Source of the DNA: an uncultured Acidimicrobiales bacterium
GTDB lineage: Bacteria > Actinomycetota > Acidimicrobiia > Acidimicrobiales > SZUA-35
NCBI GenBank assembly: GCA_937922785.1
Contig: CALAJQ010000021.1
Span: 1-64,000 of the forward strand
Direction of reading: 5' to 3'
DNA length: 64,000 bases
The notes beneath the pieces were generated by a model that made no database searches, was not told where the DNA came from, and worked only from the letters and a program-made list of their open reading frames with translations. Shown in pieces: positions 17,584 through 25,050 of this stretch (within the stretch, counting starts at the first letter, position 1; each line of letters begins with the position of its first letter). Both the position numbers and the translations under genes were made by a program.

Positions 17584-18239
17584 ATGGGGAGACAACATAA
17601 CCAAGCCAGAGCAATCATCTAGACAAGGGTCTCGACAGGGAAACAAGTCGATAGCGGGTTATCTCTCGCTGACCAGGAGCAGAAAGCTCGTGAGGCTGTC
17701 CAAGACCGTGGGTGGACAGTTGTCCGCCATGTCGCCGACGAGGGACTCTCAGGGCGCTCGCTGCGTGAAAAGGCCAGGACTCTTAGAGGCTCTCAACATG
17801 CTCGATGCTGGCGAGGCTGACGTGCTGGTCTGCGCGTCGTTGTCACGCCTTGCCCGCTCTGTTGTAGATCTGGGCAACATGATGGCCAAAGCCGAGAAAG
17901 CTGGGTGGGATTTGATCGTTCTCGACTTCGGCGTGGACACTACTACGCCGTCTGGTCGGCTCGTGATGAATGTGATGGCCTCGGTGTCTCAGTTTGAGTC
18001 GGGGATCATTGGGGAGCGTGCTGCGATGACTCATAAGCAGCGGAAAGCTCAGGCGAAACGGGCTGGTCAGAACCCGATTCTTGATGACGCTATTCGGCAT
18101 CGGGTAGCGGCGATGAGAGCTGCTGGAGGTACTCAGCAGGGTATTGCTGACATCTTGAACGCTAAGAAAGTTCCTACTGCTAATGGGGCCGCTGGTATAG
18201 CTCCACGGTGAGGCATGTGGTGCGTCTGTGGCTCTCGCC
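17584..18239 (+). pseudogene. Decayed small serine recombinase (resolvase/invertase type)
   Basis: From ATG 17584 the frame reads QARAII, then a TAG at 17620-17622 where family members have Tyr, then TRVSTGKQVDSGLSLADQEQ with the catalytic Ser codon at 17632-17634, and VRHVADEGLSGRSL. Near 17770, at an AAAA run, the reading moves by one base into RPGLLEALNMLDAGEADVLV, SLSRLARSVVDL, PSGRLVMNVMASVSQFES and a C-terminal DNA-binding part. Near 18190, at a GGGG run, a second shift is needed to read RWYSSTVRHVV. So it has three inactivating lesions and was probably the integrase or invertase of the island. Confidence 0.75.
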
Positions 18240-18806
18240 CGTCAGAATGACGAAGGGCGGTCTGCGCCTTGGTTGATTCCGTCTGAGGCTCTGGTATCGG
18301 TCGATGTCGATGCGGTCGAGATTGTTGATGAGTATGAGCTGATTGATCTGCGTGAGGATCAGGTCAAGTTGTCTAGTGAGCTGGCCGCGAGGGATGAGGT
18401 TGAGAAGGATCTGAGAGCGAAACTGAGGCAGGCAACCTCTGACGTTGAGCAGGAGCGCACCGCTCGTGAACGGGCTGAGCGGGCGGTGTCTGAGGCTGAG
18501 GCGAAGTTTCAGGTTGCTGAAGCTCGGGCTGAGGAGCGTTAGAAACGGATCTCAGAACTAGTTAAGAGCCATGAGGATCGGGTGCTTGATTTGGTTGGGT
18601 CTCGAGACCGTGAGCAGGAGCGTGCTGATTTGCGTGCTGAGTTGGAGAGGCAGGCTCGCAGCGAGTTGGCTGAGGTTCAGTCTGTGTTGGGTTGGCGTGC
18701 GCGCCGGCGGCTAGAGAAACTCCGCAGATCAAAAGCTGATCAACAGATTCCCCGCGCTGGGAACAGCTTGGCCACCGAGCAGACAGAAGGCATCAGCCCA
18801 CGCTGA
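18228..18806 (+). pseudogene. Coiled-coil protein gene interrupted by one in-frame TAG
   Basis: GTG at 18228 starts ALARQNDEGRSAPWLIPSEA, then a strongly helical, charged stretch (DLREDQVKLSSELAARDEVE). A TAG at 18540-18542 interrupts the coiled coil (AEARAEER, stop, KRISELVKSHEDR), and the same frame continues in the same style to 18806 with RDREQERADLRAELERQ. A single CAG-to-TAG change would explain the break. About 190 residues if restored. Possibly follows the recombinase in one operon. Function unknown. Confidence 0.5.
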
Positions 18807-19384
18807 GCACTGCAGCGATCGTCTTTGCTGCCATCGGTGCAGCGATCAATCTGGTGGCTCTTGCTGAGCGTGAGTCTGGTGCCTACCAAGAGGTACAATC
18901 TCAACAAGGTCGGTTACAACGGTGAGCAGCCCGAGCTTGTGGCTCTGGTCGATATTGTGCAAAGTCGGATCACGCTGTCTCGCTAGTGGGCGCTGTACTC
19001 ACCATCATCTCAGTTGCCTAAAGGTGATCCGTCTCCGCGGGGAGACAGCTGAAACCCAGCAAATACGGGCCCAAATAGCTGCTCTAAATAATGGACGTTT
19101 CTATGGACAGGTGTGAGTGTCTCCCATATGAGCCGAACCGGGAAGGAGCAGGACTTGTGATGGAGTCGACGGTTTCAACCGACGACTCGAAACCGTCGGA
19201 CTACAGAATCTGCATTTGCGCTAGCGCTCACCGACCTTGAGCCGTTGACGTGTTAGCGGTGCTAGCCCTAACTATATGAACCAGCGTTGTAGAACCCCGG
19301 CAAGTTGTGTCGGCTACCCGTTCGTCTCACGTGCGCCGGATGACCAATTTGAAACTTGGTTCACGCCCGAAAACCGGACACGAA
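18807..19384. other. Island right arm, no intact gene
   Basis: A short plus-strand frame ending at 18924 contains AAIVFAAIGAAINLVALAE and may be a membrane-peptide relic without a proper start. An inverted repeat, CGACGGTTTC (19167-19176) with GAAACCGTCG (19189-19198), is present. Nothing else is convincing up to the right boundary repeat. Confidence 0.45.
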
Positions 19385-20572
19385 TCAGCTGCCGGTAGTT
19401 GACCAGTGCCAGGGTTCAGATGGCAGGTTGTACAGGCCGTAGTCGGCTGCGTTGGCTTTCAACCACTGGTAGGCCTTTGAGCTTCGGCTGTTGATGGCCC
19501 GACCGTTGTCGGTGAAGTCGATCGCAAGACCACGCTCGTGAAGCGAGCGTCCGGGGCGAGCAGTCGGCGGAGAGCACTGCGACGGCGGCATTTCCCAGAT
19601 GGCGTAGTCACTGCTTCCGCAGTTTGCGATGCGGAGCTGGATCTGGCGAGTCGAATCTCGGTAGCCGCCACCCTTAAGGATGATGCCGTCGCTTGCGGCA
19701 TGGTCAAGCAGCAGCTGCAACTCCGGAGCGATTGAGGCGTGCACCCAGATAGTTCCAACCTTGACCACTTCTGACCTGTCCGGTAACGGCGCAGTTGGGC
19801 CACCGCCTTCAGTCGCGGTGCGCTTTAGGATCTCACGAAGCTCTTCAAGAGCCTCGTCGTACTGTTCGGCTAACTCGACGTCTAGAGACTCCAGATACTG
19901 CTGTTCAAGCAAAAGGTGCTCAAGGCGGGCTTCAGCGGCACTGGCCAAGGCTTGAGCTTCTTCACGAGCTTGCTCTAGGCCAGCCAATTCGATTGCAAGC
20001 CGAGCCGCAATCGTGTTTGCCTCGGTGTTTGCCGTAGCCGCAATCTCTCTCTCGATTCGGAGATCGTCCTTAAGTTCTCGGACTTGGTCGGCAATGTCGG
20101 CTTCGGTGCCAGTCACGTTGCCTACCAGGGCCTGCATCCGAGCGGCCAAGCTTGGGTCGTCGCTTTCAACTAACAGGGGCGGCTCGCTGCCTTGGTTCAA
20201 CCAGGACGCAACTGCACGCGACGCAAGCTTTTCCTGACGGCCCGCAAGCTCGGCCTCGATGGTGGCAACACTCTCTTTGGCTTGGGCCAGACGCGCCCGG
20301 GTCTGAACCAAAGTGCGCTGAGAATCAGCAACCCGAAGCTCTTGGGCGATCACGTTGCTGTTCAGCACCTCCACGGCTGCTGCCAGTTCGTCGAGCGAGA
20401 CCTGAGTGGCATCAACTGACGCAGCTTTTTCCGCGATTTCCTCTTGGATCTCGCGTCGCTCTTCGCGAATCTTCTCAAGTTCTTCCGAACTCTGGCCGTT
20501 AACAGGCATAGCCACAAAGGCCATGACAGCAAAGATCATCAGAACTCGAAGTGGGTTTTTGAAACGGGTCAT
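19385..20572 (-). CDS. Secreted coiled-coil D-alanyl-D-alanine carboxypeptidase (VanY/M15B-like)
   Basis: 395 residues. Signal peptide at 1-26 (LMIFAVMAFVAMPVNGQ). Residues 28-250 are long coiled coil rich in Glu, Ala and Arg, as in NlpC- or PcsB-like cell-wall factors. The C-terminal 130 residues match M15 carboxypeptidases: GGGYRDSTRQIQLR, SLHERGLAIDF (zinc His and Asp) and PSEPWHWS (zinc His). It should trim peptidoglycan peptides in the periplasm or wall. The coiled coil suggests recruitment by a divisome or wall partner. The final codons coincide with the right island repeat. Confidence 0.85.
   Translation of the reverse strand: MTRFKNPLRVLMIFAVMAFVAMPVNGQSSEELEKIREERREIQEEIAEKAASVDATQVSLDELAAAVEVLNSNVIAQELRVADSQRTLVQTRARLAQAKESVATIEAELAGRQEKLASRAVASWLNQGSEPPLLVESDDPSLAARMQALVGNVTGTEADIADQVRELKDDLRIEREIAATANTEANTIAARLAIELAGLEQAREEAQALASAAEARLEHLLLEQQYLESLDVELAEQYDEALEELREILKRTATEGGGPTAPLPDRSEVVKVGTIWVHASIAPELQLLLDHAASDGIILKGGGYRDSTRQIQLRIANCGSSDYAIWEMPPSQCSPPTARPGRSLHERGLAIDFTDNGRAINSRSSKAYQWLKANAADYGLYNLPSEPWHWSTTGS
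19391..19405. repeat. Right 15-bp direct repeat, putative attachment site
   Basis: GCCGGTAGTTGACCA, identical to 8223-8237. It overlaps the last codons of the VanY-like gene on the minus strand (reading STTGS then stop). Confidence 0.65.
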
Positions 20573-20634
20573 CGCAAATACAGCCTCTTGCCCGTCGGCT
20601 GGTCAGGTTACACGCGTTGTCTAGGCAGTGGTAT

Positions 20635-22350
20635 TCATCCGCGATAGCGATTCGTCATTGGAATACGCCTATCTCGTCCAAACGCCTTAGAAGTGACTCT
20701 AATTCCTGGCGGTGATTGGCGACGTTTGTACTCTGCGATGTCAACCAAACGCACTATGCGTCGCACGACCGCCTCGTCGTGGCCCCGTTCGATCAATTCG
20801 GTTGCCGTCAAGTCGTCCTCGACGTACCCCGCCAGAATCGGATCGAGCTGATCATAGGGGGGCAGACTTTGATCATCACGTTGATCTGGTCGAAGCTCAG
20901 CTGAGGGCGCCTTGTCGATTACCGATATAGGGATGATCTCGGTGCCAGCCTTCTCGTTTCGCCAGCGACACAGGCGGTAAACCATCAGTTTGAACACGTC
21001 ACGAATGACTGAATAGCCACCCGCGGTATCGCCGTAAAGAGTCGAGTAGCCAACCGACATCTCTGACTTGTTGCCCGTCGTCAGAATGAGCCAGCCCAAC
21101 TTGTTTGATAGACCCATCATGAGAACACCGCGAATTCGAGACTGAAGATTCTCTTCGGTTGTGTCTTCATCCAGGCCTTCGAACGATGTTGACAACATGT
21201 CAAGGAAGGCTTGATGCCCAGGTTCGATTGCTATGGTCCGGTGTTCGACGCCCAAGTTTTCACACAGTTTGACCGAGTCAGAAACCGAGTGATCAGACGA
21301 ATAGCGAGACGGCATCATCACAGCGTGAACATTCTCAGGCCCAAGGGCGTCGGCGGCAATCGCTACGACGATCGTGGAATCGATTCCGCCGGAAAGGGCA
21401 ACCCCAACATCGGTGAAGCCGTTCTTGCGGACATAGTCTCGGGTTCCCAGCACTAGCGCTTCCCAGATTTCTTCTTCCAGGCAGAACGGCTCGACAACGC
21501 CCCCGTCCAGCAATGGCCCCGTTGTCTGAACCTCGGGACTCAGCACAGTCACCGGCAACTCATGTGTGAATTCTTCTTGACCCCGGGGGTCGAGGCGTCG
21601 CTTCCGATAGGTGCGAGGCACTGCCAAGTCACAGACCATCAGATTCTCTACAAACTGAGGAGCCCGAGCTACGAGCTGGCCTTCGTGGTCAAACACGACT
21701 GAGCCGCCGTCAAAGACCAGTTCGTCTTGGCCGCCAACCTGATTGATGTAGACAAGGCCACAGGAAGCATCGGCGCTTCTAGAGCTCAACAAAATGTCTC
21801 GTTCGAGGTGTTTGCCTTGACGATATGGCGATGCGTTTGGCACCAACATGACTTCGGCGCCGCCGGCAGCTTGGTCGAACATCGGGCCGGTGGGGCTCCA
21901 GATGTCTTCACATATTGCGATGCCGACCTTGATGCCTTTGATCTCGGCCAGCTGATAATCCTCTGAACCAGGGGTGAAATAGCGTCGCTCGTCGAACACT
22001 GCGTAGTTGGGCAGCACGCGCTTGTGATGAACCAAGACAACTTCGCCTTTGTGGCAAAGGGCAGCGGCATTAAAGAGGTCACGGTCCCCATCGACGTAAC
22101 CAACAACCGCAGCGCACTCTCCCGTTCGCGCCGCCAAGCGCTCCATGGCCTCTTTGGTGTCTTCCACAAACCCAGGCTTCAAAACCAGATCTTCTGGCGG
22201 ATAGCCACAGACCGCAAGCTCGGGGAACACCGCCACATCGGCGCCGGCCTCCTCGGCCTCTTCAAGCATCGCAATGATCTTTTCGACGTTGCCGTCGATG
22301 TCGCCCATGGCGGTGTTGATCTGACAGGTCGCTACCCGGAGACGTCGCAT
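20635..22350 (-). CDS. nadE: Glutamine-dependent NAD+ synthetase
   Basis: 571 residues from the ATG at 22350; the longer upstream frame has no family match. N-terminal nitrilase-type glutaminase: FPELAVCGYPPEDL (Glu), KRVLPNYAVFDERRYF (Lys) and VGIAICEDIW (Cys). C-terminal synthetase with the PP-loop VALSGGIDSTIVVA and STLYGDTAGGYSVI. Converts nicotinic acid adenine dinucleotide to NAD+ with ammonia channelled from glutamine, in the cytoplasm. Length and domain order are normal for the two-domain bacterial enzyme. Confidence 0.95.
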   Translation of the reverse strand: MRRLRVATCQINTAMGDIDGNVEKIIAMLEEAEEAGADVAVFPELAVCGYPPEDLVLKPGFVEDTKEAMERLAARTGECAAVVGYVDGDRDLFNAAALCHKGEVVLVHHKRVLPNYAVFDERRYFTPGSEDYQLAEIKGIKVGIAICEDIWSPTGPMFDQAAGGAEVMLVPNASPYRQGKHLERDILLSSRSADASCGLVYINQVGGQDELVFDGGSVVFDHEGQLVARAPQFVENLMVCDLAVPRTYRKRRLDPRGQEEFTHELPVTVLSPEVQTTGPLLDGGVVEPFCLEEEIWEALVLGTRDYVRKNGFTDVGVALSGGIDSTIVVAIAADALGPENVHAVMMPSRYSSDHSVSDSVKLCENLGVEHRTIAIEPGHQAFLDMLSTSFEGLDEDTTEENLQSRIRGVLMMGLSNKLGWLILTTGNKSEMSVGYSTLYGDTAGGYSVIRDVFKLMVYRLCRWRNEKAGTEIIPISVIDKAPSAELRPDQRDDQSLPPYDQLDPILAGYVEDDLTATELIERGHDEAVVRRIVRLVDIAEYKRRQSPPGIRVTSKAFGRDRRIPMTNRYRG

Positions 22351-22431
22351 AATCCCAGTGTAAAGCCACCAACCGGCCACAGGAGAACACACTCGAAGGC
22401 CCTGCACAATGCGACGCTGCCAAAACGCCAT

Positions 22432-22504
22432 CGACTCTCCAAGGCTTTGGGCGCAAGGAGAGTCGAGGGGGTAACACGTGTTCGGCTTGGCCGAACTGTT
22501 TTTT
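22432..22504 (+). terminator. Two tandem hairpins, the second with a T-run
   Basis: Hairpin 1: CGACTCTCC (22432-22440) with GGAGAGTCG (22457-22465). Hairpin 2: GTTCGGC (22480-22486), three-base loop, GCCGAAC (22490-22496), then a run of six T (22499-22504). As a terminator it points in the plus direction, yet both neighbouring genes are on the minus strand. Confidence 0.6.
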
Positions 22505-22522
22505 GGGGAGGATCTACCTGAC

Positions 22523-23347
22523 TTAAGCGTCTAGACCGGTTTCAGTTGAATCGTCATCGGCGGCCGCACCGCGGTTACCGCCTCGTCCACGCTCTGAGCG
22601 CTCGGAAGGGTCAGCGTTCACTCGCTCGGTGATCTTTTCTTCAAGGCCTTCGGTGATTTCCGCAGCCCGATCAGCGTCGATCTTGCCTTCGGCTAGCGCA
22701 GCGTCCACTCGCTCCATCGCATTGGCCACTAGCTCGTCAACTACGTCATCTACATCTAGGCCTTGGGCAACAGCCATATCGGCAATTGAGTTTCCGGCTG
22801 CGAAGCCTTCTCGGAGCTCTTCAACTGAGAGGCCCAGGGCTTCGCCAAGCGCTTCTGCCTTCTCACCTCGGTTGCCACGGCGGTTGCCTTTACGCTCGGA
22901 AGGGTCAGCGTTGACTGCGTTGGTTACTCGCTCTTGGAGGCCAGCCTTCTTCTCAGCTGCTTCCTCAGCAGTCAGATCGCCAGCAGCAACTTTCTCATCC
23001 AGCCTTGCGCTGGAGGCAGCAACGAGCTGGCTGATTAGATCAGCTTCTGAAATGCCTTGAGCGGCTGCGATCTCTGCCAAAGTGTTGCCCTCTTGCATGC
23101 TTGCCTTGAGTTCGTCGGTGGTAATTCCGAGGATGTCGGCAAGTGCTTCGGCTCGGGCGCCGCGGTTGCCACGTCGTCCTTCGCTCTCGGTTGATTCAGC
23201 TTCAGGAGCTTCAGTTCCGGGATCGGTCTCTGGCTCAGTCTCCTGGGCGCCGGCGAAGCCAACTGGGGCAAACATTGAGCCGGCGATTAGGCCAGCGGCC
23301 ACTAGGCCTGATCCGATAGCGAGGTTCTTCTTCTTCATTTCTAACAT
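22523..23347 (-). CDS. Secreted acidic protein with two homologous helical repeats
   Basis: 274 residues (ATG at 23347, or 23338 starting MKKKNLAI). Signal peptide to about residue 34 (GFAGAQ). An acidic linker is followed by two copies of a module of about 80 residues: LGITTDELKASMQEGNTLAEI ... and LGLSVEELREGFAAGNSIAD ..., each followed by a QG-[IL]-x-[ED] turn and a long helix ending ERV-NADPSER. Gly/Arg/Asn-rich spacers (GNRRGNRGEK) separate them. It belongs to a poorly described type of exported actinobacterial protein; function unknown. Confidence 0.7.
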   Translation of the reverse strand: MLEMKKKNLAIGSGLVAAGLIAGSMFAPVGFAGAQETEPETDPGTEAPEAESTESEGRRGNRGARAEALADILGITTDELKASMQEGNTLAEIAAAQGISEADLISQLVAASSARLDEKVAAGDLTAEEAAEKKAGLQERVTNAVNADPSERKGNRRGNRGEKAEALGEALGLSVEELREGFAAGNSIADMAVAQGLDVDDVVDELVANAMERVDAALAEGKIDADRAAEITEGLEEKITERVNADPSERSERGRGGNRGAAADDDSTETGLDA

Positions 23348-23432
23348 CCGTTCTGTCGAGGGGGTTTGTTTGGGATGTTCTTAGTTTCGGGCCCATTTGT
23401 TAGCAGATTGTGATGGCCCGATTAGGGAATAA

Positions 23433-23792
23433 TTATTCGGGCGGCGCGTCTACTCGCACTACTTGATTGACCGGGTCCACGTGCACCGGTGCATCGAAGT
23501 ACTCCACGACAGGGGGAGATCCATATTTTGCGCGAACCCCTTCGAACCAGCCCGGATTGAACTTGGCTTCGGCCGATTCACGATCTCTCCACCAGTAGAC
23601 CGCGCCGGTGTCATTGCCATCTTCAGAAAGCAGAAACGTCTTGGCTATCAAGCCTGGCACGTCTAGATATCCGGCCGCGTTTTGGGAAAACAGCGCCTGT
23701 GCCTCGTCTACTGAAAGCGGGCCAGCGCCCTTGATTCGAACAACGGTGACAATCACCTCTCCAGTATCGCCGCCAAAAACGGCTTCTGTCAT
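23433..23792 (-). CDS. YdhR-like (dimeric alpha/beta barrel) protein
   Basis: 119 residues. SVDEAQALFSQNAAGYLDVPG, then GLIAKTFLLSEDGNDTGAVYWWRDRESAEA is the pattern of YdhR/mono-oxygenase-like proteins of the Dabb fold, small dimeric barrels with mostly unproven activity. The ATG at 23792 lies inside a large palindromic element, so the element forms the 5' leader and first codons; a GTG at residue 13 has GGAGAG too close to be ideal. Start therefore uncertain. Confidence 0.6.
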   Translation of the reverse strand: MTEAVFGGDTGEVIVTVVRIKGAGPLSVDEAQALFSQNAAGYLDVPGLIAKTFLLSEDGNDTGAVYWWRDRESAEAKFNPGWFEGVRAKYGSPPVVEYFDAPVHVDPVNQVVRVDAPPE

Positions 23793-23833
23793 AGGTCTAT
23801 CGGTCTATAGACCGATGAACCTATGACAGAAGC
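23782..23833. repeat. Palindromic element, copy 1
   Basis: Outer arms of 14 bp are perfect (GCTTCTGTCATAGG at 23782-23795 and its complement at 23820-23833), and an inner 18-base palindrome ATCGGTCTATAGACCGAT fills 23799-23816. A second copy lies at 60181-60228. It covers the start of the YdhR-like gene and lies downstream of GSII. Confidence 0.8.
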
Positions 23834-23858
23834 GAAATACGCAACTACTTGTGGATTG

Positions 23859-24878
23859 CTACTTGGCTAGTGCCTCACAGCAAGTGTTGGCAACAAGCGT
23901 GGCAACTACGTAGGGATCAGCGTTGGCGTTTGGCCGACGATCTTCGATGTAGCCCTTCTGGTCCTGAGCTACCTGCCAAGGAATACGGATCGACGCACCG
24001 CGGTCGCTTACGCCATAGCTGTAAGTATCGAAACGCTGGGTCTCATGCGCTCCGGTCAGGCGATCCTCAATGCCAGAGCCATAGCCAGCAATGTGCTCAG
24101 CTGGCTTACCCTCGGCACCCAGTGACTCGGCTGCGGTGATGATGGCGTCGTAGTTTTCGCGCATTGCCTCAGTTGAGAAGTTGGTGTGCATGCCAGCACC
24201 GTTCCAGTCACCCTTCATCGGCTTGGCTTCGATGCTGATCTCAACGTTGTGCTTCTCGCCAATGCGGTACAGAAGGTAACGAGCGATCCACATGTGATCG
24301 CCAACGGCAACGGTGTCTAGTGGCCCGATCTGGAATTCCCACTGGCCAGGCATTACCTCAGCGTTTGTGCCCGAGATTTCAAGGCCGGCAGCTATGCAAA
24401 GATCAGTGTGTTCCTCAACAAGGTCACGGCCAGCGATGCGCATTGCACCGACGCCGCAGTAGTAAGGACCCTGCGGTCCGGGGTAACCGTTTGGCGGGAA
24501 GCCGAAAGGCCAGCCAGTCTGCGGGTCGAGCATGGTGTACTCCTGCTCTAGACCGAACCAAGGCTTCTGGTCGCCGAAGGCCTCCATGGAGGCAACGGCG
24601 GCAGCGCGGGTGTTGGTTGGATGCGGAGACATGTCCTCGGTGAGAAGACACTCGCAAAGAACAAGAATGTTGTCACCGCCACGAATCGGATCTGGACACT
24701 GGAACACGGGCTTCAGTACGACGTCAGAGTTGTCGCCGGTTGCCTGGTTGGTGCTTGATCCATCAAATCCCCAGATGCCAGGCTCTTTGCCGGTCGGGAT
24801 GATTCTGGTCTTCGAGCGAACCTCGTTGTCGGGCTCGGTGCCGTCAATCCAGATGTACTCAGCTCTATATACGCTCAC
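23859..24878 (-). CDS. Glutamine synthetase type II
   Basis: 339 residues from GTG at 24878, chosen because GGAG sits a few bases upstream and GSII proteins begin near this point (SVYRAEYIWIDGTEP). Signatures: WGFDGSSTNQATG, FGLEQEYTML (metal Glu), NAEVMPGQWEFQIGP, GDWNGAGMHTNFST (His) and DRGASIRIPWQ. Makes glutamine from glutamate, ammonia and ATP. GSII is the eukaryote-type decamer also found in Streptomyces, Frankia and rhizobia, usually as a second enzyme beside GSI. Divergent from the GSI gene across 172 bases, so probably controlled jointly. Confidence 0.93.
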   Translation of the reverse strand: MSVYRAEYIWIDGTEPDNEVRSKTRIIPTGKEPGIWGFDGSSTNQATGDNSDVVLKPVFQCPDPIRGGDNILVLCECLLTEDMSPHPTNTRAAAVASMEAFGDQKPWFGLEQEYTMLDPQTGWPFGFPPNGYPGPQGPYYCGVGAMRIAGRDLVEEHTDLCIAAGLEISGTNAEVMPGQWEFQIGPLDTVAVGDHMWIARYLLYRIGEKHNVEISIEAKPMKGDWNGAGMHTNFSTEAMRENYDAIITAAESLGAEGKPAEHIAGYGSGIEDRLTGAHETQRFDTYSYGVSDRGASIRIPWQVAQDQKGYIEDRRPNANADPYVVATLVANTCCEALAK

Positions 24879-25050
24879 GTTCTTCTCCGTTACTAGGTCG
24901 CATTGGCGTTCTGCGTCGCTTACGCGTCGACCCCCACTATTCCGTGAGATTGTTTCAACCACAATCACACTGTGTTAACGGCGTGTAAATCGTGGGCTCG
25001 ATAGGCCCTTTAGTAGTGCAATCGGCGCCGATTTCTCGTACAACTGACTA
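24879..25050. promoter_or_regulatory. Divergent GSII/GSI intergenic region
   Basis: 172 bases between two glutamine synthetase starts. GTTAACGGCGTGTAAA at 24974-24989 is weakly reminiscent of a GlnR box (GTnAC, spacer, GnnAC), but the spacing is not exact. With a GlnR-like gene directly downstream of GSI, this is the place to expect its site. Confidence 0.3.

Larger units (their letters stand above)
8223..19405. mobile_element. Integrated, partly decayed accessory island bounded by 15-bp direct repeats
   Basis: The exact repeat GCCGGTAGTTGACCA occurs at 8223-8237, over the stop of the DUF1353 gene, and at 19391-19405, over the last codons of the VanY-like gene on the other strand. Everything between is accessory: recombinase, HTH, antitoxin and HEPN relics, broken genes, protease and sigma genes. 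Joining the two repeats into one leaves DUF1353 ending at its own TGA and lets the VanY-like frame end at a TAG formed from bases 8217-8219, giving two convergent genes with slightly overlapping ends. That is what an empty attachment site should look like. Integration by the serine recombinase is inference. Confidence 0.7.

Noticed and set aside
24974-24989. Certain GlnR box between the glutamine synthetase genes
   Set aside because: The spacing does not fit the consensus well enough; kept only as a weak candidate in the regulatory entry.
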